Assembly: GCA_964596165.1 (NCBI GenBank)
Contig: CAZQTW010000009.1
Coordinates: 1 to 64,000 of the forward strand
Direction of reading: 5' to 3'
DNA: 64,000 nucleotides
From: CAYUQT01 sp964596165
GTDB lineage: Bacteria > Planctomycetota > Phycisphaerae > UBA1845 > JAFGLZ01
The notes beneath the pieces were generated by a model. That model ran no database searches. It was not told the origin of the DNA and saw nothing but the letters and a program-made list of their open reading frames with translations. Position numbers and translations under genes: made by a program. Shown here piece after piece: positions 33,177-42,770 of this stretch. Each line of letters opens with the position of its first letter. Position 1 is the first letter of the stretch.

Positions 33177-34286
33177 ATGGCCATGTATCCGTGCGACGAC
33201 CGCAAGCGTGGACCACTCGGATTTCTGAGGATCGCGATCTTTCTGCAAGTCCTTCCGTCATCTGTTCTTGTGAGCTCCGCCGACGCCCAACTGATGTCGC
33301 GCGGCGTTGGCCGAGGGGCATATAAGCCCAGCCAGTACGTCGGCTCATTTGACACTGGCGTGGTCAACTCGGGGACGTCGCAAGCCCAGTGGATGGCAAT
33401 GCGCAATCGCATGAATCAAAGGTCGCGCGCCGAATTCGCCAGGCTAGGCGGCACCGAAGGCGGAGTCGGATACGCCAGGGGCAGGGGCTACACGGCCCCC
33501 AGTGTGTCTGAACAAAACGAAACGCCCATGGGAAGGCCCTCGACGATTGTTAGGGGATACGACGGAGATAGTCTGGGTGCATACTCCCGATCCAGAGGGA
33601 ACTATGGCTACTCCTCGCAACGGTACGTGTCCCCGAGTGTCGTGGACATTCTTGCCAGGGGCGGAGGCTTCAGCAACCTGCCCCCCGCCCCGATCGGCGA
33701 CAAGACACTTGAAGAAGGGGCATTGCCGCTGCCACGGCTTTTCGAAGGGGAAGGTTCCCATTTGGAGAATTGGGCGAACACGACGGTCGGCGGACTTATA
33801 TCCACGGGTCAGGCCCAGCTCCGGAAGAAGGAGTGGGCCGGGGCCCGCCACAGCTTCGAGTTGGCCAGATTGGTTGACCCGAACGCGCCGGACGCCCGAG
33901 TGGGCCTTGTGCAAATCGAGTTGATGATGGGCAACTACAACAAGGCCACCCAGATGATTCGTGATCTGGGAAACCGTTGCCCGCAGGCACTGAGCAGTCG
34001 GTTTGACATCTCAGTCTGGCATGAGACGACAGAGGCCTACGACGAGTTCCTTAGAAACTTCCGCCAACAGGTTGCAGGTTCTGCGACGGCCAACGAAATG
34101 GTGAGTGTTCTCTCCGCCTATGTCGCATGGACCACGGGTGACGTGCAAGTAGCCCTGAGCCAAATCCGACAGGCAGCCCGGCTCGTACCGCACGAGCAGG
34201 CGTGGGTAAACTTGGCCAGAGCCTTGGAGTCGCTCGGAGCGTTGCCCAAGTCCGGCGCCGCATCCCGGACGGCCTCGGTACGGTAG
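33177..34286 (+). CDS. Exported tetratricopeptide-like protein of unknown function
   Basis: Several starts are possible: 33135, 33174 (GTG), 33177 and 33183. I prefer 33177 because the following sequence then forms a normal signal peptide (GFLRIAIFLQVLPSSVLVSS, cut near ADAQL). The mature N-half is Gly/Arg/Tyr/Ser-rich and probably disordered. The C-half has helical TPR-like repeats (GQAQLRKKEWAGARHSFELA, YNKATQMIRDLGNRCPQ, QIRQAARLVPHEQAWVNLAR). Its role may be a periplasmic scaffold. It is located between two polysaccharide-synthesis genes, which may point to envelope assembly. Confidence 0.6.
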   Translation: MAMYPCDDRKRGPLGFLRIAIFLQVLPSSVLVSSADAQLMSRGVGRGAYKPSQYVGSFDTGVVNSGTSQAQWMAMRNRMNQRSRAEFARLGGTEGGVGYARGRGYTAPSVSEQNETPMGRPSTIVRGYDGDSLGAYSRSRGNYGYSSQRYVSPSVVDILARGGGFSNLPPAPIGDKTLEEGALPLPRLFEGEGSHLENWANTTVGGLISTGQAQLRKKEWAGARHSFELARLVDPNAPDARVGLVQIELMMGNYNKATQMIRDLGNRCPQALSSRFDISVWHETTEAYDEFLRNFRQQVAGSATANEMVSVLSAYVAWTTGDVQVALSQIRQAARLVPHEQAWVNLARALESLGALPKSGAASRTASVR

Positions 34287-34425
34287 CTCTGACCGGAAAC
34301 GGACACCCCGGCGCAGTAGATGTAGATGTCGAACGGTCTCGCGGGCTTTCTCGTGGCCGCTCGCGGAACGCTGTGGGAGAGTCGATACCACGTGTTTGAC
34401 GCTCGGCATATGATCTTCCTGTTTG

Positions 34426-34431
34426 TATAAT
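34426..34431 (+). promoter_or_regulatory. -10 element TATAAT next to the CapD-like start (leaderless mRNA?)
   Basis: Perfect TATAAT ending 9 bases before the ATG at 34441, with no ribosome site in between. Spacing implies transcription begins within a few bases of the start codon. TTGACG at 34396-34401 is too far (24 bases) for a normal -35. Confidence 0.4.
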
Positions 34432-34440
34432 GCGCCGGCT

Positions 34441-36351
34441 ATGTCGAGTTTGACTCCCAAGGTGCAACCTTCCACGCCTTCCCCCCAAACGTTCCGAAGC
34501 CGGTTTCCTCTCTGGTGGCCGAGACTCGCCTCCTTCGTGATCTACCAGGTGCTCTTCGCGCTGAGTTACGTGCTGAGCTACGGCTTGGCCTATAATTTCC
34601 GGTACGACCTTGACCCGTTCTTCAAGTACTTCCTGCCGCTCCTGCCGCTGAACGTATTGATCAAGGCGATCGTCTTTGGAGCGTGGCGGCTCTATCGTGC
34701 ATGGTGGCGTTATGTCGGCTTGCGTGATGTCGCCGCGGTGCTTGGTGCGAGTTGGGCAAGTTGGGCTGTCTTCCTCCTCTGCTGGATGTTCGGTGAATAC
34801 ACCAAGCTGGGGCCGGAGGGCATGCCCAACCTCCGTCCGCAGTTGGTGTTCGTCCTGGACTATGGGCTCACCGTGGCCCTGGTCTGTGGCGCACGCGTCG
34901 CCGTTCGTCTGTATCGAGAGGAATTCCGCCCTGTTGCGTCCGGCGGACCCGCTGCGGTTCTGATTATCGGCGCAGGTGATGCCGGAGAGATGGTCCTGCG
35001 AGAGATCTTGCGCATGCCGGTGGAACGATACCGTGTGGTCGGTTTCATCGATGATGATCCGGCGAAGCGCCGGGCGCGAATCCATGGCGTGGATGTCCTC
35101 GGCACAACTTCCGAAATTGGCGAGATCTGCGCCCGGCACGACGTCCAGGAAATCCTGATCGCCATGCCGGAGGCGACGCGAAAGGAACTCCGCAGGGTCG
35201 TCGAATGTTGCCAGGGTACACCGGTCCGGTTTCGAATGGTTCCAGGTCCCGAGGAGCTTCTTCGCGGCGACCTGACGATCAGCCAACTGCGCGAGGTCAA
35301 GATTAACGATCTATTGGGACGCGAAGAGGTGGCCTTGGACCTCGAGACCATCGCTCAATACTTACGAGGAAAGCGGGTTCTCGTAACCGGCGCGGGCGGA
35401 TCGATCGGCTCCGAACTGTGCCGACAGATCCTCCGCTTCAACCCGGAACATCTCGTGATGATCGAACAGGCGGAGAACAATCTGTTCGAGGTGGAACAGG
35501 AACTCCGGGGCCGACATTCCGACGCACTCTTGCGATCACATATCGCGGATATTTGTGACGTGCGACGAATGGAACAGGTCTTCAACTTGGAAAAGCCGGA
35601 GGTGGTCTTCCATGCGGCCGCCCACAAACACGTCCCGCTCATGGAAGCCAACCCCGGCGAGGCGGTTAAAAACAACATCCTCGGCAGCAAGATCGTCGCC
35701 GATGCCGCACTGGCTTGCCGCTGTGAAAAGTTCGTCATGATCTCCACCGACAAGGCGGTCAATCCCTCCAGTGTCATGGGATGCACGAAGCGCGTGGCGG
35801 AGATGTACATCCAACAGCTCTGTCCAGGCGGCCCGACACAGTTCGTCACCGTTCGGTTCGGCAATGTGTTGGGCAGCAGCGGAAGCGTCGTACCCATCTT
35901 TCAAAGGCAAATCGCCGCCGGTGGACCGGTCACCGTGACTCACCCCGACATGGTTCGTTACTTCATGACCATTCCGGAGGCCGCCCAACTCACGCTTCAG
36001 GCAGGGGCTATCGGACATGGCGGCGAGATCTTCCTGCTGGACATGGGCGAGCCTGTCAAAATCCTCGACCTTGCCAGGGAACTGATTACCTTGAGCGGAC
36101 TGCGTCCTGGCGAGGACATTGACATTGTGTTTTCGGGCATCCGACCGGGCGAGAAACTCTTCGAGGAACTCAGCATTCGTGGGGAAGACATCGCGCCGAC
36201 TCCGCACCCCAAAATCGGCGTCTGGAAGAGACGACCCGAAGATCACACCGTCGTCTGCCAAGCCATCAGCGATCTGGTCCGGTTGGCTGAAGAAGGAAAC
36301 ACCGCCGCCATCCGGGACCGGCTCAGGCACGTCGTGAGAGAATACCGCTAG
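34441..36351 (+). CDS. CapD/WbpM/PglF-like membrane nucleotide-sugar 4,6-dehydratase
   Basis: The ATG at 34441 gives a 636-residue protein. Four membrane helices occupy the first 150 residues, then a CoA-binding-like Rossmann domain (VLIIGAGDAGEMVLREIL). An NAD-binding dehydratase domain with RVLVTGAGGSIGSELCRQIL follows. ISTDKAVNPSSVMGCTKR carries Ser-Met-xxx-Lys in place of the usual Ser-Tyr-xxx-Lys, as in WbpM/CapD/PglF. The reaction removes water from a UDP-N-acetyl-hexosamine, giving a 4-keto-6-deoxy sugar for surface glycans. The DegT aminotransferase nearby could act next. Confidence 0.92.
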   Translation: MSSLTPKVQPSTPSPQTFRSRFPLWWPRLASFVIYQVLFALSYVLSYGLAYNFRYDLDPFFKYFLPLLPLNVLIKAIVFGAWRLYRAWWRYVGLRDVAAVLGASWASWAVFLLCWMFGEYTKLGPEGMPNLRPQLVFVLDYGLTVALVCGARVAVRLYREEFRPVASGGPAAVLIIGAGDAGEMVLREILRMPVERYRVVGFIDDDPAKRRARIHGVDVLGTTSEIGEICARHDVQEILIAMPEATRKELRRVVECCQGTPVRFRMVPGPEELLRGDLTISQLREVKINDLLGREEVALDLETIAQYLRGKRVLVTGAGGSIGSELCRQILRFNPEHLVMIEQAENNLFEVEQELRGRHSDALLRSHIADICDVRRMEQVFNLEKPEVVFHAAAHKHVPLMEANPGEAVKNNILGSKIVADAALACRCEKFVMISTDKAVNPSSVMGCTKRVAEMYIQQLCPGGPTQFVTVRFGNVLGSSGSVVPIFQRQIAAGGPVTVTHPDMVRYFMTIPEAAQLTLQAGAIGHGGEIFLLDMGEPVKILDLARELITLSGLRPGEDIDIVFSGIRPGEKLFEELSIRGEDIAPTPHPKIGVWKRRPEDHTVVCQAISDLVRLAEEGNTAAIRDRLRHVVREYR

Positions 36352-36424
36352 CCGGATAGTCCCTCCGCAAGACGCCGGAAACCGGTCGGTCGCGCCTGAA
36401 CTCGGCGACCCCGAATCAGACCCA

Positions 36425-39400
36425 TCAGGGTTTCGCCGGTTCTTTCTTGCGGGGATCGAAGAGGGCGTCCAGAGCGGTTCGAAGCGTGTACATCGGACGA
36501 CCCACCATATTCGGTTTGCTCAGGGGGCCCGTGATCGCGATCTCCATGATCTCCCGACTTGCCCCGCGAGCCAACTCCAAAAGCAACGGCAGACGCGGCA
36601 ACTCGTGCGGACTTCCCGTGATGAACCGCAAATCAAGTTCCTCGGTGTCGGTGTTCATCCATCCTTTGCCGAGCATGGATAGGGAACGGCCTTTCAACTC
36701 AATCGTGTCGAAGTGCAGACGATTTCCTTGGATCTCAAACGTCGCGTGTGCGTCGTGGAACGCGTTCTCATCGGGAATAGTAAAATTGATGGCGCTCAGC
36801 ATGGCCAGAACAAACGGCAGCTTGTACATCTGGGCCTTCCCGATGTGGGCTTCTCCCGTTCCCTGCCGGCTTTCGGCTTTCCCGCTGACGCCGCTGAGAT
36901 ACAGCCGGCCGTCGATGTAACCGGTCGCGGGGGTGGGCGGTACATCCTTGGGGCGCGTGGCGTTCAGAAAAGGTCCGAGCTCCATATCGCGAGCCACCAA
37001 TCGGAGCGCATAGCCCGTCTGGCCGCTGCCCAAGTGGACTTGTCCGAACCCAACAGCCTGACCTCCGTAAGCCTTACCCGCGAGCTGGTCGAAAACCAGG
37101 AGATCGCTGCCCGCGTCTCGGCGAACCCGGCCGGTAACGTCGGTCAAAACGCGTCCGTTTACCGCAATGCGCTTGACGTCCAGCGTTCCGTCGAAGGTCA
37201 TGTCGGAACCGTCGGCCGCCGCGGTGCCCGATCCGCCGAGGCTTCCTTCGATTTGAGACGCCTGGAACCCCGCATCCAGGGTGGCGTTGTGCAATGTGAT
37301 TCGTCCGCGATAGTCCCACCGCATCGGACGATCGGATCCGACCCGATAGGCGAGCTCACTCAAATCCAGATCGAACGAACCGGTCGGTTTGATTACCTGC
37401 CAGACTTCGCCCATGCGTTTCGGCAGGGCTTTCCGAAGCGACTCGCCGAAAGGCATGTCTCGGACGCCCAGGACCATCCGCCCGGTCCGCTCGTTGCCCA
37501 CCAGTGGAATCTGACCACTGAGACGAACGTACCCCGCCCCATGCCGGGCCGTCATTTCGCTCAACTGCACGCGATCGTTATTCAGGTGGATCCGTCCGCG
37601 CACATCGTCGACGGGCAACGGAAGACCCTTGTAGCACAGGCTGTTGCCGAGCGCTTCAATGGACGTGTCGTGCGCGCTAAGCTGCTCGGTTCTCGCTTCC
37701 GTTCGACGGATGTGGGTACGGATGTTGATCTCGCCTCGCGGAGCGAAGTCATCCCATATCTTCTTCAGCCCTTCCGGAAGCGCACTGCGAAGCGGCGTGT
37801 CGAGCTGCAATCGATTGCACGACACGGTCATATCCGTCGAGAAACCCTCTTCTCTTCGTTCGATGCGACCGCTCGCCGAGACAATCGTTGGTCCTCGCCG
37901 TCCCTCGACCTGTTCCACAACGATGGCCTGCGGCGTGATCCCGAGCGTCCCCGTGATCCGATCGATCGGGACCGGAATCGTCTCGGGGCACATCAAGGCG
38001 TCGCGAAGGTGGGCCGCGACCGAATATGACGTCTCCCGACTGCCGCGCATCATGAAGACGCGACCGATCAGATCGGCACGGCCGGCCGGTCGCAGTTGGC
38101 GGAATATGGATTGGCTGTCTGACGGAAGGGCATCCGAAAGGTCGCCGTCCAAGGCAAGGTCCCGCGACTCGATTCGCAGATCCAATTCACTGTCGTCGAG
38201 TCCGGCATAGCAGGCCATGCCGTCGATCCGCACCGACGCCGGGCCGTGACTCCCCCGAAGTCGATCCAGCGCGATCTGATTGTCGTGCACGGTCAGCCGT
38301 CCGGCCAGATGTTTCAGCATGTAAGGAAAGCCCTCGAATCGGGCCTGCGCATCGATGAAATCCGCTTCGATGGAGGTGTTCCAGGAGCCCGGTCCGGTTT
38401 CAAGCGACCCGGGCCCGCGCTTCAGGCGAATGGTTAGATTGGCCAACCCGACGGGATCAAAGCGATTCCAGATGGTCTTGAACTTCTCCGGAATGGCCTG
38501 GTGGAGATCCGGGTCCAGCGGCACGTTGTCGCCCACGATGTCCAGATCCAGACCGTCGTACCAGTTCGCACCGTCCACGCGACCGTTGATGACCACGACG
38601 CCGGAACCGTGCTGACACAGCAGGTTCTCAATGTAGATGCCGTCATCGGCAAAACGCACCACGCCTCTGATCCCCTGACACCGATACGGGAAGTTCTTGT
38701 ACGATGCGTCGCAATCGAGCGCCCTCAACGTGCCTCTGAGAAGGACACCCATATCACGCCCGGGCGACTTGAACAATTGGAGGTCCACGTCGACGCGCCC
38801 GTGAGGATCGAAATCGCCGAAGAAGCTCCGCAGCTTGGCAATCGGCTCGATGAACCTCGCGCCGACGGGATCCTTGGGATCGGGAAGGCGAACGCCCGAC
38901 GCTTGGAGGCGGATGTCGAACCCGGCGTCCTCCAGCGGGCCGGCATAATTGGTCACGCTGGCCGCCACGTCGCAAGGGGCGCCGTTGAGTCGCCCCTTGA
39001 TCCGAGCCGAACTCTCGGTGGGCGTGAGGACAAGTTGACCGGTAACACCCGTAAGCTTGATGAATCGACCGGCAGCCTGGGTCGTGGGACGTTGTTCCGT
39101 CGTCATCGGGACGGAAAGCCTGACGTCCTCCAGGCGGATGGCCGCTCGGCTCCCGTGGCGCGAATCGTAATGGACGTGCTCGGGTTTGATCTGGCCGGCG
39201 ATTTCGAGAGACTCCAGCCACTCCGTATAGCCGGGGGGAAGCGACGCCTTCACGGTCGTCATGGGCAAAGCCGGCAGCTCGCCCGTGTAGGTACCGGAAC
39301 CCAAACGATAATAGAGACGACCCCGTTCAGGACGATCGCCGAGCTTCCGCCAAGGAATAGTGTATGTATTCGAGCGGTGGCGGTCGGGCCTGGCCAACGC

Positions 39401-41284
39401 GCTCAATTCGATATCGGGTTCCGCCTTTCGCCGGCCTTCGCGAATCTCGCTGATTTGCACGCGGGCGTTCCGCACACAGACGGTGGGCAAGGACCCGCTC
39501 CCCCTCGCGCGCTTCTGCGGACGCGAAGGAAACAGCATCTGCCAATTGTACGCATAACGAGGATGTTCCGGGTTCTTGACCAGCGTGACCGTCGGTTGAT
39601 TCGCCACGATCTCAGCAACCTTCAGTCGACCCACCAAGAGGCTGAAGGGTTCGTGGTGGAGCTGAACCTCTCGAGCGGCGAAGACCTGACGATCCTGTAG
39701 CGACTTGGCCGTGGGATCGAAATCCACTTCCGGCGGCAAGGCAATCAGCACATCGCGAAGCGCCACACCACTGAAGAAACTGAACCGTGCCTGGCCGACC
39801 CGGACTTCTCCTCCGCTAAACTGCGTCAGGAAGGCAACGGCCTGCTTGCGTATGCGCTCGTCGCTGGTGAAGTACTGATAGGCGTAGTAGCCGCAACCCA
39901 GCACGAACAGACTCGCCAACGCAAGGCGTCGACGCCACAACGGAACGGGATGCCGACCGTATCGATAGCCCGACAACCATCGCTGAATCCGTGATGGAGG
40001 CTGGTGGTCGCCCGGATAGACACGAGCCGGCGGATACGAAGGCCGCCACGACGGCCACGCAAGCGCAAGCAAACGACACAGACCCACCGCCGACAAGACA
40101 TCGATCAACGGCATGGCCGGCAGGCGATAGCGGATGCTGCCCACGAAGACCATATGCACCATCGTCAGGTAGACAGCGGGCAGAAACAGCAGAATCACTA
40201 CACCCAGGCAGCGTCGCCAGTGCCAGAAGCCGATGAGCGCAAGGAGATAGACCCCGAAAGTCCAACCGATGCTCAGTGCACGAATACCTCGGGACTGTGC
40301 CTCGGCGGCATGAGGGAACGGACTCCACGTCCGGCAACACTTGGCCCATCCCAAGCGAATGCTCCGCCAGGGATCGTCCCACATCGCCGACAACGCCTTG
40401 TCCCGAAACTCGCGATTCCACTGCGGTTCGGGAAGCCGATCCTCGGGCATCTCGCGCGTGTAGCCCAGGTTGCTGCTCCCGTCGGCGCGGGGACCGTGAC
40501 CGTCAAACAGGCTGATTCCCGTTCGCGTCGTCAGAACAACCGGATCACCGAGGAGCTGATAGTTCCTCCAACACCAGGGACCCAACCCCGCCAAGACAAG
40601 CAAGGCCGTCCATGTGATGCCGGAAAAGCTGCCGCCTGCCCGATGCGCGGCAAAGGCAATGAACATGGCCAGCACGATACCCAGGCCGAGCATCGAAGGG
40701 TGCAGATAGACCAGCATCAGGAAGAGGAATCCCGACACCGGCCATCGCCAGGTGCGCCGACGGCCGTCCGGAAGCCCCAGCGGCCAACAGATCAACCAGA
40801 GCGCCGCAATGGCCGTCATCACCGTGGCTTCGGTGAGCAAGAGATGACTGAAGTAGACGGCAAAGGGGTCGATCGCCATGAGCAGGCCCGCGGCCCATCC
40901 TGCCCGTGTGCCGCCCAGGCGCCAGGCGAGCAGCGCGATAAGGGGCGCCGCCAACGCCGCCGGAACGGCCTGTGCGACTCGGGCCCACCACGCCCCGTCA
41001 GGCAATCGTGCGAAGATGGATAGCCAGGCCGGATACAACGGCATCCGCGTGGCCCGACGCCCATCGCCGTCGACCAAACCGTGGCCGCGCGCAAGACTCA
41101 GCGCGGCAGTCCAGTAGTCCCGTTCGTCGGGGAACTGAAGACCTGCCCCCTCCGAAGCGTGGGCCCATCGGTAGGCCGTCCAACCCACCCGCGATGCCAA
41201 CGCAACGACCAGGACAGCCGCCATGCACAGGACCACCGCCTTGACCGGCAATTCCGTACGTCCCGCCTGGGAATGGTCTGACAT
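36425..41284 (-). CDS. Giant fusion: GT-C glycosyltransferase domain plus AsmA/TamB-like domain
   Basis: The start at 41284 gives 1619 residues. Residues 1 to about 425 are a polytopic GT-C (PMT/ArnT-like) glycosyltransferase. An Asp-Glu-Arg-Asp loop follows helix 1 (QFPDERDYWTAALSLARGHG), then RMPLYPAWLSIF and about ten membrane helices. After a basic linker, a second signal-anchor helix (RLALASLFVLGCGYYAYQYF) leads to about 1140 residues of AsmA-like beta repeats. Examples are RLNGAPCDVAASVTNYAGPL, ALDCDASYKNFPYRCQGIRG, and the end LDLRFITGSPHELPRL plus AITGPLSKPNM. AsmA-type proteins move or handle lipids between membranes. Family calls are good for both halves. I see no start codon with a ribosome site at the junction (about 39860), so I read it as one chain. 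Confidence 0.8.
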   Translation of the reverse strand: MSDHSQAGRTELPVKAVVLCMAAVLVVALASRVGWTAYRWAHASEGAGLQFPDERDYWTAALSLARGHGLVDGDGRRATRMPLYPAWLSIFARLPDGAWWARVAQAVPAALAAPLIALLAWRLGGTRAGWAAGLLMAIDPFAVYFSHLLLTEATVMTAIAALWLICWPLGLPDGRRRTWRWPVSGFLFLMLVYLHPSMLGLGIVLAMFIAFAAHRAGGSFSGITWTALLVLAGLGPWCWRNYQLLGDPVVLTTRTGISLFDGHGPRADGSSNLGYTREMPEDRLPEPQWNREFRDKALSAMWDDPWRSIRLGWAKCCRTWSPFPHAAEAQSRGIRALSIGWTFGVYLLALIGFWHWRRCLGVVILLFLPAVYLTMVHMVFVGSIRYRLPAMPLIDVLSAVGLCRLLALAWPSWRPSYPPARVYPGDHQPPSRIQRWLSGYRYGRHPVPLWRRRLALASLFVLGCGYYAYQYFTSDERIRKQAVAFLTQFSGGEVRVGQARFSFFSGVALRDVLIALPPEVDFDPTAKSLQDRQVFAAREVQLHHEPFSLLVGRLKVAEIVANQPTVTLVKNPEHPRYAYNWQMLFPSRPQKRARGSGSLPTVCVRNARVQISEIREGRRKAEPDIELSALARPDRHRSNTYTIPWRKLGDRPERGRLYYRLGSGTYTGELPALPMTTVKASLPPGYTEWLESLEIAGQIKPEHVHYDSRHGSRAAIRLEDVRLSVPMTTEQRPTTQAAGRFIKLTGVTGQLVLTPTESSARIKGRLNGAPCDVAASVTNYAGPLEDAGFDIRLQASGVRLPDPKDPVGARFIEPIAKLRSFFGDFDPHGRVDVDLQLFKSPGRDMGVLLRGTLRALDCDASYKNFPYRCQGIRGVVRFADDGIYIENLLCQHGSGVVVINGRVDGANWYDGLDLDIVGDNVPLDPDLHQAIPEKFKTIWNRFDPVGLANLTIRLKRGPGSLETGPGSWNTSIEADFIDAQARFEGFPYMLKHLAGRLTVHDNQIALDRLRGSHGPASVRIDGMACYAGLDDSELDLRIESRDLALDGDLSDALPSDSQSIFRQLRPAGRADLIGRVFMMRGSRETSYSVAAHLRDALMCPETIPVPIDRITGTLGITPQAIVVEQVEGRRGPTIVSASGRIERREEGFSTDMTVSCNRLQLDTPLRSALPEGLKKIWDDFAPRGEINIRTHIRRTEARTEQLSAHDTSIEALGNSLCYKGLPLPVDDVRGRIHLNNDRVQLSEMTARHGAGYVRLSGQIPLVGNERTGRMVLGVRDMPFGESLRKALPKRMGEVWQVIKPTGSFDLDLSELAYRVGSDRPMRWDYRGRITLHNATLDAGFQASQIEGSLGGSGTAAADGSDMTFDGTLDVKRIAVNGRVLTDVTGRVRRDAGSDLLVFDQLAGKAYGGQAVGFGQVHLGSGQTGYALRLVARDMELGPFLNATRPKDVPPTPATGYIDGRLYLSGVSGKAESRQGTGEAHIGKAQMYKLPFVLAMLSAINFTIPDENAFHDAHATFEIQGNRLHFDTIELKGRSLSMLGKGWMNTDTEELDLRFITGSPHELPRLPLLLELARGASREIMEIAITGPLSKPNMVGRPMYTLRTALDALFDPRKKEPAKP

Positions 41285-41399
41285 GGAAGTCGTCAAATTC
41301 ACCTGGCTGTCTCTAGACTGTGCCCCCGCCCGCCACCCTGGCGGATTCACTGACATACACTACTTTACCAAATCTCGATCCCGACTTCTTCCGCTTTGC

Positions 41400-41636
41400 T
41401 CAGTGGTTGGACGTGCCGACAAGCGGACCGGCAAAAACGCCGAGATCCTTCGAAACCCCTACGGCCGTGCGCGGGGCAAGGGCGTCGTCGGCGACGACGT
41501 TCTTGCCCGCCTTGAGCAACAGGCCGAGGCCGCCGACGGCGTTGTATGCCTTGGAGGCGTCGATGGACGGCGCGGCGATCCACGCCTCGTTGTCCTTCGA
41601 GATCAGTAATGCCCCGTGAGGGCCGTCAGGCGGCAA
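41400..41636 (-). pseudogene. Fragment of a phosphodiester-glycosidase-like (NAGPA) gene
   Basis: On the reverse strand the segment encodes GALLISKDNEAWIAAPSIDA, then AVGGLGLLLKAGKNVV and RTAVGVSKD, the central pattern of phosphodiester glycosidase / DUF2233 proteins. The rest of the domain is missing on both sides, and only about 60 residues remain. It is probably a decayed remnant of a formerly complete gene. A short independent protein is possible but unlikely. Confidence 0.45.
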
Positions 41637-41825
41637 ATAGCGATCGCCTCACGAAGTCGACAGACCACAGACGTCCCGATCCACCCCGTGGCGCTCGACA
41701 ACCGGGTGGAAAGGCAACGCGTTAGTGGCCACCTGACACGTATGTGCCTTGAGAGACTTGCGGATTCACTTGGCTGGAGCAAGGAACCTGCATGCTCGCC
41801 GGATGAACACGACCCATTGGTCCGT

Positions 41826-42167
41826 TCATCCTCTCGTCTTCCCTTTGGGAAGGTAGTCTGCCCTGGCGGGCGAGAAGACTTCAATCGCGATGGAGTCTTC
41901 AAGAATCCGGGCACCATGTGTGACGTTCATCGGAATGCACCAGGAATCCCCCGGCGTCGTATCGTGTTCCGTGTCTCCGATTCTCAGAACAAGGCGCCCC
42001 TTCACGAGATATCCCGTCTGTTCATACGGATGCGCGTGATCGGGCAGGGCGCTGTCCTTTGCCAAGACAAACTCGGTCATCAGCGTTCGTTCGCCAAAGA
42101 CAAGCGTCTTCTGTCTGATGCCGGGAAGGGGATGGGTGTAGTTCTCGGCGGTGTGCTTCTCGAACAT
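41826..42167 (-). CDS. Single-domain cupin protein
   Basis: The 113-residue protein has the two cupin motifs. Motif 1 is LPDHAHPYEQTGYLVKGRLV with the metal-binding His-x-His and Glu; motif 2 is GDSWCIPMNVTHGARI with a His. It is a small metal-binding barrel of the type that may bind a sugar or quercetin-like ligand. There is no partner gene. The start ATG at 42167 follows a purine-rich GGGATAAACG, only a weak site. Confidence 0.82.
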   Translation of the reverse strand: MFEKHTAENYTHPLPGIRQKTLVFGERTLMTEFVLAKDSALPDHAHPYEQTGYLVKGRLVLRIGDTEHDTTPGDSWCIPMNVTHGARILEDSIAIEVFSPARADYLPKGKTRG

Positions 42168-42770
42168 GGTCGTTTATCCCTTTCTGTTGGCCTAACACAA
42201 CGCCCAGCGGCGGCAATCAGCCGTCCGCCGAAGCGACGTATTGGCCATCCGCTTTGAATCCCTCGTGAAATCCGACCCTGCCCTGCCGGACATGGCCATC
42301 AAAGGACAAGGCGAAGAAGACCTCCTTGGAAAGACCGTTCGCGGCCTTTCCGGAATGTGTGTCAATTCAGTGGTTGAGCTTTCTCTCTTGTCATTTCAGG
42401 TTCTGCCTTCTGCCTCTTCGCTTCCTGTTCTCCGAACTCCGGCAACAGGGTTTAGGCCGATCCGCCGGACACCCCCAATCCGGCTTGCGGTGCCGGACAG
42501 CACGCCCGCACATCCCACGGTCCCTTCGTGGTTCGACCCGTCCTCTGTTGTCGACACCGACACGGGTTGCCGCGTGGATTGGGAGGGCGCCATGATTCAC
42601 TCGAATCCTCCCGAACCCTTATCCCACCGTCAAGCCGAAAGCCGCCGGGGTGGATATCGTTGCATTCGTCGGAGGGGTGAAAATCGCGGGGTAGAGACAA
42701 AACCGGAACCCAGGAGACGACCGGCCGCAAGCGGTCTGAACGCGGCCGAGGCGGCAGGATCGTTTACCGC
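42168..42770. other. 603-base intergenic region
   Basis: The region lies between two reverse-strand genes. A forward frame spans most of it, but its codons and product are not protein-like and no ribosome site is present, so I do not call it. There is a pyrimidine-rich stretch at about 42375-42430 (TTTCTCTCTTGTC..., CTTCTGCCTCTTCGCTTCC). I see no RNA gene. Confidence 0.5.
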
